DNA of 64,000 bases from Flavobacteriaceae bacterium (GTDB lineage: Bacteria; Bacteroidota; Bacteroidia; Flavobacteriales; Flavobacteriaceae), in contig CANLLR010000005.1 of NCBI GenBank assembly GCA_947491985.1, positions 1-64,000 on the forward strand. The letters run 5' to 3'. Below the pieces are notes generated by a model. The model was not told where the DNA came from and made no database searches. It saw only the letters and a list, made by a program, of their open reading frames with translations. Position 1 is the stretch's first letter. Each line of letters begins with the position of its first letter. The position numbers and the translations under genes were made by a program. Shown here piece after piece: positions 27,198-35,589 of the stretch.

Positions 27198-27947
27198 TTA
27201 ATTTTTAGAAACGTCTCCGCCCGAAGTCTCTTCTTCGGTTACTTTTTTCGGAGTTCCGTGGTAGTTTATCGAGCTACCACTGCTGGCGCTTGCACTCAAA
27301 TTGACCAGTGGATATACTGTTGTGGTACTGCCACTTGATGATTCTGAAGAGATTTCGTTAGACAACATGCTTCCGGCGTTGATTTCGCTTCCGCTGGAAG
27401 ATGACGTTCGTAATTTTAATGCTTTTCCTAATAAAGTAAGTTGACTGCCACTAGTTGATTCGGAGTCGACCGTCTCGTATTCAAGTGTCACTTCTGCTTC
27501 ACTACCGCTAGATGTTTTTACTTTAATAGCAGTTCCTTTTAACGTATTTTCACTTCTAAGATTAGATCCGCTTGTAGCTTCCAACCCATTAATTGTTGGC
27601 ATACTCACGCGAACAATCATGGCTTCTGCCGAATCGATACTTTCATCAGTTGATATCTCCAACACACCGTTTTTTACTTTGGTGGTAATGTGTTTGACAA
27701 TGTTATCATCGGCTTCCACTTCTACTTTTACATCGCTGGATTGGCTAACGATTACTTCGATACCACGGTTGACTTCAATTTTGGTGAACGTTTCGTTTAC
27801 GGTTCTTTTTTCGGTTATGACGTTGCCGCTTCCATCAATTCCGTTACCCAAATCGATGTCATATTTACAAGATGTCATTAATAAAGCAACTAGTGTCAAG
27901 ACTATTGCTACAATAGTTCGAGTACAAAATACGATTAGTTTAATCAT
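27198..27947 (-). CDS. GIN (DUF2807)-domain lipoprotein
   Basis: A 249-residue protein whose N-terminal hydrophobic stretch ends in the lipobox LLMTSC (Cys near residue 28). The mature part shows the GIN-domain pattern FTKIEVNRGIEVIVSQSSD, VEVEADDNIVKHI and VLEISTDE, followed by a stretch rich in Ser, Gly and Glu (residues about 130-230) that would form a right-handed beta-structure. It overlaps the PspC-domain gene by 4 bp (ATGA), so the two are translationally coupled. It may sit on the outer membrane as a sensor or spacer partner; that is inference. Confidence 0.8.
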   Translation of the reverse strand: MIKLIVFCTRTIVAIVLTLVALLMTSCKYDIDLGNGIDGSGNVITEKRTVNETFTKIEVNRGIEVIVSQSSDVKVEVEADDNIVKHITTKVKNGVLEISTDESIDSAEAMIVRVSMPTINGLEATSGSNLRSENTLKGTAIKVKTSSGSEAEVTLEYETVDSESTSGSQLTLLGKALKLRTSSSSGSEINAGSMLSNEISSESSSGSTTTVYPLVNLSASASSGSSINYHGTPKKVTEEETSGGDVSKN

Positions 27948-29686
27948 GATTTTTTAGTTTTTTTAATGGTTACACCGTCTTCATTTATTTTGATGCTTTT
28001 TACTTCTTCTGATTCTTCATTAGCTCCTTTTTTTATCAAAATTCCGTCTTTATTGAGTTGAATAGTGGCTGTCGAATCTTGATTCATTATTTCCGTTTCT
28101 ACATCATTAAATTCATCTTCTTCGGGTGGACAATTCAAACAAAGCACTTTGTCATCGGTTACTTTGTAGGTATATTTGTCAGAACTGTGGTGTAAATTAA
28201 AGAAATCATTATCGCTTCGGTCATAGTTTTCAAGACTACTATCGGGTTTGAAATAAGTTCCTTCGGGTAAGTATAAAAACACTTCTACATGTTGATCTCT
28301 GAATTTATTGCTAATCTCAGTCAATAAATAATTGTCTAAAATTAATTTATTTCCGTCAATTTTGTAGCTGAATTTAATTTTTTTTGCACGCTTTTTTGCT
28401 TCGTTGGGTGATTTTCCGTTGGCCAATTTTTCAATTTGCAAATAGGGTAAGGTTTCATCGGTTTTCATGATTTTGATTGTAACATTGTTGGAATAAATCA
28501 CCTCTTTGTTACTTTCATCTTGAGTCAACCAAATGTCTCTGTTCTCATTGTAGTTTTTAGAGTAAAAGTCGTTGTTTTTGAATTTGATGTACAACGTATC
28601 GTTAGGACTGATATTGATTATTTCTTTTTTCACTTCTTTACCGTCGTAAGCAATTTGACTTGCTTCTTGAACACCTAATGAGATTACTACACCAATGGCA
28701 ATTATCCAAAGGGCTAGCAAACTGTATTTCGCTAAACTTCCTATTGATTTTAGATTGGTTACTAATAATTTCAATCCTAGAATTAGTATAAAAAATAACG
28801 GAATTCCAGCAGCAAAAAGAAATAAAAGACCTTGTATCCAAAGTGGCGTTTCTAGTCCGATTGGCGTGGTAATGTTATTGATAACTGTGTTTTCAGGTAA
28901 TGATGAAGAAAACATCAAAAATACCGAAGCAATACAGACAGAAAGTAACGATATCGATGAAAACACCACTATTAGTGCGCCTAACACTTTTGCAAAGGCT
29001 CCGAAAATTGCTGAAAAGGCATCTCCGATTTTGTTACCAGCATTTTCAGCTGTAGCTTTTACTTGGTTTCCCATTTTGTCATAATCGACATTTTTAAATT
29101 TTGTAGAAACGTTTTCAAATTCTTCTCTAACTTTTTTTTCGATATTAGAAATCGTAACAGGTTCGCCAGTCATTTCTAATTTTTCAGAAGTGGTTACAGC
29201 TTTTGGTGTAATTACCCAAAGGATAAAATACGCTAAGATTCCAGATCCAAATCCAGCAAAAACGAAGATTAAGAAAAGTATTTTAATCCAAATCGAGTCA
29301 ATGCCAAAGTAATGTCCAAGTCCAGTACAAACTCCACCAATAATTCCTTTATCTTTATCACGGTACAGTTTTTTTCGTCCAGTTCCGCTAAAATTAGTGT
29401 TGGTATTTTCGTTGGTTTCATCATCAATTCGGTAATCTTCAGGTTGTCCCATTACAGCGACTACTTCATCTACATCTTTTAAATTGATGACGTGTTTGTC
29501 TGATTTTTGTCGGTCTGAAAAAAGTTCGGCCACACGCATTTCAATGTCTTTCATGATTTCTTCTTGACCAGAAGAATTCGTTAACGAACGTCTTATGGCG
29601 TCAAAATAGCGTGTTAATTTTTGGAATGCATCTTCATCTATGTGAAAAAATAAACCACCTATATTAATATTTACTGTTTTGTTCAT
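27944..29686 (-). CDS. PspC-domain membrane protein
   Basis: A 580-residue protein. The N-terminal 60 residues (KTVNINIGGLFFHIDEDAF) are a soluble domain common in this family. The PspC domain lies at about 110-165 (RDKDKGIIGGVCTGLGHYFG ... ILAYFILWVITP). Three or more further membrane helices follow around 225-340, and the C-terminal 200 residues are a large soluble, probably periplasmic, domain. PspC domains belong to phage-shock envelope-stress responses. Here it is encoded 5 bp after a PadR regulator and overlaps a GIN lipoprotein gene, an arrangement typical of Bacteroidota. Confidence 0.88.
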   Translation of the reverse strand: MNKTVNINIGGLFFHIDEDAFQKLTRYFDAIRRSLTNSSGQEEIMKDIEMRVAELFSDRQKSDKHVINLKDVDEVVAVMGQPEDYRIDDETNENTNTNFSGTGRKKLYRDKDKGIIGGVCTGLGHYFGIDSIWIKILFLIFVFAGFGSGILAYFILWVITPKAVTTSEKLEMTGEPVTISNIEKKVREEFENVSTKFKNVDYDKMGNQVKATAENAGNKIGDAFSAIFGAFAKVLGALIVVFSSISLLSVCIASVFLMFSSSLPENTVINNITTPIGLETPLWIQGLLFLFAAGIPLFFILILGLKLLVTNLKSIGSLAKYSLLALWIIAIGVVISLGVQEASQIAYDGKEVKKEIINISPNDTLYIKFKNNDFYSKNYNENRDIWLTQDESNKEVIYSNNVTIKIMKTDETLPYLQIEKLANGKSPNEAKKRAKKIKFSYKIDGNKLILDNYLLTEISNKFRDQHVEVFLYLPEGTYFKPDSSLENYDRSDNDFFNLHHSSDKYTYKVTDDKVLCLNCPPEEDEFNDVETEIMNQDSTATIQLNKDGILIKKGANEESEEVKSIKINEDGVTIKKTKKS

Positions 29687-29691
29687 GATTG

Positions 29692-30021
29692 TTATTTTTG
29701 ATTGGTTATGATGTTAACGGCATCCGATAATTCGGTCCACGTGCCATTTAATTCAGTTAAAAAAGTTTTTCCTATTTCGGTCAGTCCGTAGTATTTTCTT
29801 GGCGGTCCCGACGTTGATTCTTCCCAACGGTAATTAAGTAAACCGTCATTTTTTAGTCTTGTTAATAGCGGATAAACAGTCCCCTCTACTACAAGCAATT
29901 TTGCGTTTTTCAAAGTGTCTAATATTTCAGAAGTGTAGGCTTCTTTATCTCGTAATACCGATAAGATGCAAAACTCCAAAACACCTTTTCGCATCTGCGC
30001 TTTTGTGTTTTCAATGTTCAT
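29692..30021 (-). CDS. PadR-family transcriptional regulator
   Basis: A 109-residue winged-helix protein with the PadR core KGVLEFCILSVLRDKEAYTSEIL, LLVVEGTVYPLLTRLKNDGLL and SGPPRKYYGLTEIGKTFL. The DNA-binding helix and the wing-forming RKYY segment are clear, while the usual C-terminal dimerisation helix is short. As first gene of the PspC-GIN operon it probably represses its own unit, as PadR proteins usually do. The ligand is unknown. Confidence 0.9.
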   Translation of the reverse strand: MNIENTKAQMRKGVLEFCILSVLRDKEAYTSEILDTLKNAKLLVVEGTVYPLLTRLKNDGLLNYRWEESTSGPPRKYYGLTEIGKTFLTELNGTWTELSDAVNIITNQK

Positions 30022-30042
30022 AATTCGATTTTTTGTTTTTAA

Positions 30043-30058
30043 GCTGTCTGCCGACAGG
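30043..30058. repeat. Short palindrome CTGTC-TGCC-GACAG
   Basis: Reverse complement of the core at 18421-18436 (15 of 16 bases), located upstream of the PadR gene between it and the DUF4870 gene. Confidence 0.5.
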
Positions 30059-30129
30059 CATGGTTAAACTGCTCATTTTTTGATTTAATCTGAATTTATT
30101 TCAGATTCCTTGATGATTGAATGTGATGA

Positions 30130-30585
30130 TTACTTAAAAAAAGATATGCTTAACGGATATTTATATTGTTCTCCATTCGATGCTTTAACTGCGCCATAAA
30201 TGATTAGGATGAATTCGATGATTTTTAAAAAGCCAAACATGATGGCAGCAACAATGGCTAGCATAACGAAACCTGTAATATTTTCGTGATTCAAATTGTC
30301 AAAGTCTACATTTTGATGGTTAAATACTTCATCGTAAGTAACGTTTTTTAAGAAAGTAAAAATAAAAATCGGAACAGCAATTAACAACAATAATAAAGTG
30401 TATAAAAACATACTCAGTTGAAAATTCAGTACTTGTTTTCCGTTGTAATTTACAAATTCCGACTCGTTCTTTTTGGAACTCCAAATTAGTATTGGAAAAA
30501 TGTAGTTCCCAAACGGAATTAAATACTGCGACAACGTACTCAAGTGAAGTAATGTGGCGATGTTCTTTTCGTTAGTTGTGCTCAT
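30130..30585 (-). CDS. DUF4870 family membrane protein
   Basis: A 151-residue protein with four hydrophobic segments. The DUF4870 pattern is visible: ATLLHLSTLSQYLIPFGNYI, PILIWSSKKNESEFVNYNGKQVLNFQLSMF and the C-terminal IEFILIIYGAVKASNGEQYKYPL. The family is found in many bacteria with no established role. It is transcribed in the same direction as the PadR operon and lies immediately upstream of it, so it may share control. Confidence 0.88.
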   Translation of the reverse strand: MSTTNEKNIATLLHLSTLSQYLIPFGNYIFPILIWSSKKNESEFVNYNGKQVLNFQLSMFLYTLLLLLIAVPIFIFTFLKNVTYDEVFNHQNVDFDNLNHENITGFVMLAIVAAIMFGFLKIIEFILIIYGAVKASNGEQYKYPLSISFFK

Positions 30586-30784
30586 TGTTTTTGATTTTTT
30601 TGGTTGATGATGATAAGGCTATTTATTTATTACTATATATACCCTATTAATTTCTTATACAAAGATAAGGCTAAAAAAAGATACTATGCAATACAAAGTA
30701 CCAATAATTAACATATTTTTAACATTTAAATTAAATAAGTTTTCTAATATAATTTCACTATTTTTACAACAAAATCAATGCTTT

Positions 30785-31258
30785 ATGAAGCTTTCTCCCT
30801 CTAAATTAAATACCTTTCTGTTTTTCAAATTACCTTCTGCTTTTTGGTTAGGCGTGCGTGTTGTTTGTATATCAGAAGAGAAATGTATAGCAACAGTAAA
30901 GCTCCGATGGTTCAATCAAAATCCGTTCAATTCTATGTATTTTGCTGTGCAAGCAATGGCGGCCGAATTGACAACTGGAGCTTTAGTAATGATCCAAATT
31001 AAAAAAAGCGGTAAGGATATTTCCATGCTTGTCGCGAATAATAAAGCTAATTTTACTAAAAAAGCCACTGGACGAATTTCGTTTTCATGTCACGATGGTC
31101 AATTAATAGCAGAAACAATTCAAAAAGCAATTCAAACTGGAGAAGGACAAACCTGCTGGATGCAATCCATAGGACTAAATCAAAAAGGTGAAAAAGTCTC
31201 GCAGTTTGATTTCGAGTGGACGGTGCGTATTAAAAATAAACAAAAGTTAAACCCCTAA
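30785..31258 (+). CDS. DUF4442 (hotdog-fold) protein
   Basis: With the ATG at 30785 the protein has 157 residues. The DUF4442 pattern LPSAFWLGVRVVCISEEKCIATV, NQNPFNSMYFAVQAMAAEL and FEWTVRIK shows a single hotdog-fold domain, related to PaaI thioesterases. The catalytic residues are not certain from sequence and the substrate is unknown. The open frame runs 99 bp further upstream, but that part is AT-rich filler. Confidence 0.8.
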   Translation: MKLSPSKLNTFLFFKLPSAFWLGVRVVCISEEKCIATVKLRWFNQNPFNSMYFAVQAMAAELTTGALVMIQIKKSGKDISMLVANNKANFTKKATGRISFSCHDGQLIAETIQKAIQTGEGQTCWMQSIGLNQKGEKVSQFDFEWTVRIKNKQKLNP

Positions 31259-31307
31259 CAATTAACGTATCTTTTAGTCGGTTTCGTCTTAAATTTGAAT
31301 AAAAAAA

Positions 31308-32213
31308 ATGAAGATTTTAATAACAGGTGCAACAGGATTAATAGGAAAAGAACTGACGTTATTGTTGTTAAACAACGGACATTCTGTAAATTATCTAACC
31401 ACTTCTTTGGATAAAATTGTTTCAAAACCCAACTATTTTGGATATTTTTGGAATCCAGTTGAAGGTACAATCGATGAAAATTGTCTCATCAATGTTGACG
31501 TAATCATTCACTTAGCTGGAGCCTCTATTTCAAAAAAATGGACAAAAGCCTACAAAGAAGAAATTGTAGAAAGCAGAATATTATCATCCGACTTACTTTA
31601 TAAGACCTTAAAAACGTACCCACATCAAGTCAAACAACTTATTTCAGCTTCCGGAATCGCCATTTACCCACAAAGTTATGAAGTGGCGTACAACGAAACA
31701 ACTACCGAAAAAGACAGCACTTTTTTAGCCAATGTAGTTACGCAATGGGAAGAAAGTGTCGATGTATTCCAACAACTTAATATTAAAGTGTGTAAACTTC
31801 GAACCGGAGTAGTACTCTCTATAAAAGGTGGTGCATTACCAGAAATGGCTAAACCAATCCAAGTGGGTTTTGGAGCTAATATCGGAAATGGCAAGCAAAT
31901 TCAATCGTGGATTCATCTCAGTGATCTCGTCCAACTTTATTATTTTGTGCTCAAAAATCAAATGGAAGGTGTTTTTAACGCCGTGGCGCCCAACCCAGTT
32001 TCTAATGCCGAGCTCACCAAAACTATCGCCAAAGCACTGCACAAATCTTTGTTCTTACCTAACATTCCCAAATTTATTCTAAGCTTGGTTTTAGGTGAAA
32101 TGGCAATATTGCTCACAGCAAGCAACAATATCTGTAGTAAAAAAGTACAGGATGTTGGATTTCAATTTCAGTTTCCTACACTACAAATGGCCATCGACAA
32201 TTTATACCAATAA
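31308..32213 (+). CDS. TIGR01777-type NAD(P)-binding epimerase/oxidoreductase
   Basis: A 301-residue extended SDR protein with the dinucleotide motif ITGATGLIGKELT, HLAGASISKKWTKAYKEEI, the stretch ISASGIAIYP (Ser and Tyr of the SDR active region) and WIHLSDLVQL. This is the TIGR01777/SulA-like subfamily, whose substrate is not generally known. The gene starts 49 bp after the DUF4442 gene, so both may be cotranscribed. A terminator follows directly. Confidence 0.88.
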   Translation: MKILITGATGLIGKELTLLLLNNGHSVNYLTTSLDKIVSKPNYFGYFWNPVEGTIDENCLINVDVIIHLAGASISKKWTKAYKEEIVESRILSSDLLYKTLKTYPHQVKQLISASGIAIYPQSYEVAYNETTTEKDSTFLANVVTQWEESVDVFQQLNIKVCKLRTGVVLSIKGGALPEMAKPIQVGFGANIGNGKQIQSWIHLSDLVQLYYFVLKNQMEGVFNAVAPNPVSNAELTKTIAKALHKSLFLPNIPKFILSLVLGEMAILLTASNNICSKKVQDVGFQFQFPTLQMAIDNLYQ

Positions 32214-32240
32214 AAAAAGCCTCACTAAATGAGACTTTTT
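32214..32240 (+). terminator. Terminator after the epimerase gene
   Basis: AAAAAG-C-CTCA pairs with TGAG-A-CTTTTT with one mismatch. The rest of the gap 32241-32581 holds a dispersed hairpin repeat and the grpE promoter. Confidence 0.65.
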
Positions 32241-32400
32241 GTACTATAAATCGAGTTGAATTAATAATATAAACTAACCTTTTTGCTTTATTATAGCAAC
32301 AAACTTAACTAAAACAATTTGGTTTTTGTCTTAAAATTATATTAAATTTTTTCGATTTTTTTGTATTTGAAGCGAATGGTTTGGACTTCTTTGGCATCCA

Positions 32401-32461
32401 TATTCCCGCTTTTCGTTGCAATAAACTTTGCAAGTTTATTTTCACTACAATCGGGGCTAGT
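32401..32461 (-). repeat. Dispersed hairpin repeat, copy C
   Basis: On the minus strand it begins TAGCCCCGATTGTAGTGAAA and ends CGAAAAGCGGGAATA. The inner stem is AATAAACTT/AAGTTTATT with a 3-nt loop, different in sequence from copies A, D and E but at the same place. The outer arms match the family. Confidence 0.65.
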
Positions 32462-32522
32462 TTCAATCGCAAGGCTCTTAAAACCCAATTTTCTTAGATA
32501 ATCCCATTTTAATAATGACAAT

Positions 32523-32554
32523 TTGACATTTTTAAAGAAATGGCAGTACTTTTG
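32523..32554 (+). promoter_or_regulatory. Promoter of grpE-dnaJ
   Basis: TTG at 32523-32525 and TACTTTTG at 32547-32554 with 21 bp between them match the Bacteroidota consensus. It lies 27 bp before the grpE ATG. Confidence 0.6.
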
Positions 32555-32581
32555 CAAACAAGTTGTAAGAAGTAAAAATCA

Positions 32582-33163
32582 ATGAAAATTAAAGATATAT
32601 TTAAAAATAAAAGCACAATGAATACTGAAAATATCGAAAATGAGCCAATGGAAAATGAAGTGGAAAATGCAATTGAAACGGAAGTAAATGGCGTCGAATC
32701 AGCAGCAGAATTAAGTATTGAAGAACAATTGCAAGAGGATTTATCCAAAGAAAAAGACAAGTTTTTACGTCTTTTTGCAGAATTCGAAAATTTTAAAAAA
32801 CGTACTGCTAAAGAACGGATCGATTTATACAAAACTGCCAATCAAGATGTTTTACAAGCCATGTTGCCAGTTTTAGACGATTTTGACAGAGCTTTGATAG
32901 AAATTTCGAAATCAGAAGACGAATTGTTACTTAAAGGTGTCGAACTAATTCATGAAAAATTAAAAAACACCCTTGTAGCCAAAGGATTAGAAGTAGTAGA
33001 AGTAAGAGCTGGCGATAGTTTTAACGCCGATTTTGCAGAAGCCATTACTGTAATTCCAGCGCCAACAGATAAATTAAAAGGTAAAATTGTTGACGTAATC
33101 GAAAAAGGATACAAACTAGGTGACAAAATCATCCGTTTTCCTAAAGTAGTTTTAGGACAATAA
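32582..33163 (+). CDS. grpE: Nucleotide exchange factor GrpE
   Basis: A 193-residue protein with an acidic, disordered N-terminus (residues about 10-55, rich in Glu and Asn), a long helix (LSKEKDKFLRLFAEFENFKKR), and the C-terminal beta domain ending GYKLGDKIIRFPKVVLG. It opens the DnaK nucleotide pocket and dimerises through the long helix. It is 52 bp upstream of dnaJ; dnaK is not in the window. A second in-frame ATG 12 codons in is possible as an alternative start. Confidence 0.92.
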   Translation: MKIKDIFKNKSTMNTENIENEPMENEVENAIETEVNGVESAAELSIEEQLQEDLSKEKDKFLRLFAEFENFKKRTAKERIDLYKTANQDVLQAMLPVLDDFDRALIEISKSEDELLLKGVELIHEKLKNTLVAKGLEVVEVRAGDSFNADFAEAITVIPAPTDKLKGKIVDVIEKGYKLGDKIIRFPKVVLGQ

Positions 33164-33215
33164 TTATTTCTATTGAGGTGCAATTGACCTCACTATCTAT
33201 ATCAGATCATATACC

Positions 33216-34340
33216 ATGAAAAAAGATTTTTACGAAATATTAGGCATTTCAAAAGGTGCTTCTCCAGAAGAAATTAAAAAGGCATACCGAAAGAAAGCCA
33301 TCGAATTTCATCCCGACAAAAATCCCGGAAACAAAGAAGCCGAAGAGAATTTTAAGTTGGCAGCCGAAGCTTACGAGGTGTTAAGCGATCCAAATAAAAA
33401 AGCAAAATACGATCAATATGGTCACCAAGCTTTTGATGGCGCAGGCGGATATGGCGGTGGTGGTCACATGAACATGGACGATATTTTTAGCCAATTTGGG
33501 GATATTTTCGGAAGTGCTTTTGGCGGCGGTGGCGGATTTAGCGGTTTTGGTGGAAACCAAGGCGGACAACGTCGCATGAAAGGAAGTAATCTACGAATCA
33601 AAGTCAAACTGACTCTCGAAGAAATTGCAAATGGTGTTGAGAAAAAAGTGAAAGTAAAACGCAAAGTGCAAGCACAAGGAGTAAAATATAAAACCTGTCC
33701 AACCTGCAACGGTCAAGGTCAAGTACTTCGAGTTACGAATACCATTTTGGGCCGGATGCAAACGGCAACTGCGTGCACCGTTTGTGGTGGATCGGGACAA
33801 ACTATCGAAAGTAAACCAGCCAATGCTGATGCCTACGGAATGTTGATGGAAGACGAAACGGTTTCTATCAAAATTCCAGCAGGAGTAGTAGACGGAATGC
33901 AACTCAAAGTGTCTAGTAAAGGAAACGATGCGCCTGGAAACGGAATTCCGGGTGATTTAATTGTTGCCATTGAAGAACAAGAACACGAATTCTTAAAACG
34001 CGAAGGAGAAAATCTACATTATGATTTGTACATCAGTTTCCCAGAAGCTGCTCTAGGTATTTCTAAAGACATAGAAGCTGTAAATGGAAAAGTCCGAATC
34101 AAATTAGAAGAAGGCATCCAATCGGGTAAGATTTTACGATTAAAAGGAAAAGGAATTCCGAGTTTAAACAGTTACGGAAATGGCGATTTGTTAGTTCACG
34201 TTAACGTATGGACTCCAAAGACATTAAATAAAGAACAACGTCAGTTTTTTGAGCAGGCCATCACTGACGAAAACTTTATTCCACACCCAGAAAAGAGCGA
34301 TAAATCTTTTTTTGAAAAAGTTAAAGATATGTTTTCGTAG
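33216..34340 (+). CDS. dnaJ: Chaperone DnaJ with reduced zinc-finger region
   Basis: A 374-residue co-chaperone with an N-terminal J domain ([19 protein letters not shown] near residue 31), a Gly/Phe-rich region (about 70-110) and C-terminal substrate-binding domains. The central cysteine region carries only two CxxCxGxG motifs, CPTCNGQG and CTVCGGSG, where E. coli DnaJ has four; the place of the last pair reads KPANADAYG. The C-terminal part ([17 protein letters not shown]) is normal. DnaJ stimulates DnaK ATPase and delivers clients. Confidence 0.93.
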   Translation: MKKDFYEILGISKGASPEEIKKAYRKKAIEFHPDKNPGNKEAEENFKLAAEAYEVLSDPNKKAKYDQYGHQAFDGAGGYGGGGHMNMDDIFSQFGDIFGSAFGGGGGFSGFGGNQGGQRRMKGSNLRIKVKLTLEEIANGVEKKVKVKRKVQAQGVKYKTCPTCNGQGQVLRVTNTILGRMQTATACTVCGGSGQTIESKPANADAYGMLMEDETVSIKIPAGVVDGMQLKVSSKGNDAPGNGIPGDLIVAIEEQEHEFLKREGENLHYDLYISFPEAALGISKDIEAVNGKVRIKLEEGIQSGKILRLKGKGIPSLNSYGNGDLLVHVNVWTPKTLNKEQRQFFEQAITDENFIPHPEKSDKSFFEKVKDMFS

Positions 34341-34355
34341 TAATGAATTTATTTC

Positions 34356-34443
34356 TATATTTGACTGTTACTTGGAAACGAGTAATTTCTTTTTCATAGC
34401 AATTTTTCCCATCCTTGTGTCAAAATAAGGGTGGGTTTTTTTT
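34356..34443 (+). ncRNA. Candidate small RNA gene after dnaJ
   Basis: TATATTTG at 34356-34363 is a perfect -7 box 15 bp after the dnaJ stop. A transcript from about 34370 would contain a small hairpin TTACT...AGTAA (34369-34385) and end in a strong terminator, CCCATCCTT (34408-34416) paired with AAGGGTGGG (34427-34435) plus eight T. The unit is about 75 nt and has no coding frame. The hairpin could instead simply be the dnaJ terminator. Confidence 0.4.
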
Positions 34444-34564
34444 GTAACAAATCCTTTCAATCTTCTACTAATTCAGTACTTTTACAGAATGCAATATCAA
34501 TGTCAAAAATTTATTGCAATTACAATTTTGAATTGATTTTTGATATTGAAATTTAATAAAATTT

Positions 34565-35485
34565 ATGAGTAACATACTTGAAGTTAATAAAGTCGTTAAG
34601 CAATACGGACAATACACTGCGCTTAACGAAGTGTCTCTTTCAGTTCCAACTGGAAGTATTTTTGGACTTTTAGGCCCGAATGGCGCAGGAAAAACATCCC
34701 TAATACGTATCATCAACCAAATTACAATGCCCGATAGTGGAGAAATCATTCTTGATGGAGCACCATTGAAACCCGAAGATGTTCAGTATATTGGTTATAT
34801 GCCCGAAGAACGCGGGTTGTACAAATCGATGAAAGTGGGCGAACAATGTTTGTATTTAGCACAATTAAAAGGATTGTCAAAAAACGACGCCAAAATACAA
34901 CTCGATTATTGGTTTGATAAACTCGAAATTCAAGGCTGGTGGAACAAAAAAATTCAAGAGCTCTCCAAAGGAATGGCGCAAAAGATTCAATTTGTTGTCA
35001 CCGTTTTACATCAACCCAAATTGCTAATTCTCGATGAACCTTTTTCTGGTTTTGATCCGGTTAATGCCAACTTGATTAAAGATGAAATCATCGAGTTGAA
35101 TAAAAAAGGAACTTCAGTTATTTTTTCAACACACCGAATGGAAAGTGTGGAAGAAATGTGTGATCATATCGCATTAATTCACAAATCGAATAAATTGATT
35201 GAAGGTAAATTAACGGATGTTAAAAAGCAATTCCGAACCAACAGTTACGAAGTCGGAATTTTAACCAATAATGTCGAGGGATTGATGTACGATTTAGCTC
35301 AAAAATTCACCTTATCGCAAACCGATTTTAAATCGCTTAACGATGAATTAAAACTCGAAATTCAACTGGGTACAGCAACGCCAAATGATTTGCTTAGCAT
35401 ACTCATTCAACGCGGACAAGTGACTCATTTTATGGAGAAAATTCCAAGTGTAAACGATATTTTTATTAAAACAGTAACCGATTAG
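34565..35485 (+). CDS. ABC-2 type exporter, ATP-binding subunit (NatA-like)
   Basis: A 306-residue ATPase with Walker A GPNGAGKTSL, a Q-loop, signature LSKGMAQK (variant of LSGGQ, as in NatA), Walker B LLILDEPFSGFDP and an H-loop FSTHRM. The last 80 residues form the C-terminal domain typical of NatA/DUF4162 proteins. It forms one exporter with the permease encoded 104 bp downstream. Substrates of this type include Na+ and small molecules; none can be assigned here. Confidence 0.9.
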   Translation: MSNILEVNKVVKQYGQYTALNEVSLSVPTGSIFGLLGPNGAGKTSLIRIINQITMPDSGEIILDGAPLKPEDVQYIGYMPEERGLYKSMKVGEQCLYLAQLKGLSKNDAKIQLDYWFDKLEIQGWWNKKIQELSKGMAQKIQFVVTVLHQPKLLILDEPFSGFDPVNANLIKDEIIELNKKGTSVIFSTHRMESVEEMCDHIALIHKSNKLIEGKLTDVKKQFRTNSYEVGILTNNVEGLMYDLAQKFTLSQTDFKSLNDELKLEIQLGTATPNDLLSILIQRGQVTHFMEKIPSVNDIFIKTVTD

Positions 35486-35589
35486 AATTTCGATTGTTGG
35501 ATTCTTGGATTGCTCGAGATTTTTCTGGCAGACAAGTAATCCAAGAGCGAAGCGCATCCAATAATCTAAAAATCGAATAATCCAATATA

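Noticed and set aside
30686..30784. Upstream extension of the DUF4442 gene
   Set aside because: The region is AT-rich and lacks family similarity; the ATG at 30785 fits the domain start.
32342..32557. 71-codon minus-strand frame before grpE
   Set aside because: It consists largely of dispersed repeat copy C and overlaps the grpE promoter.
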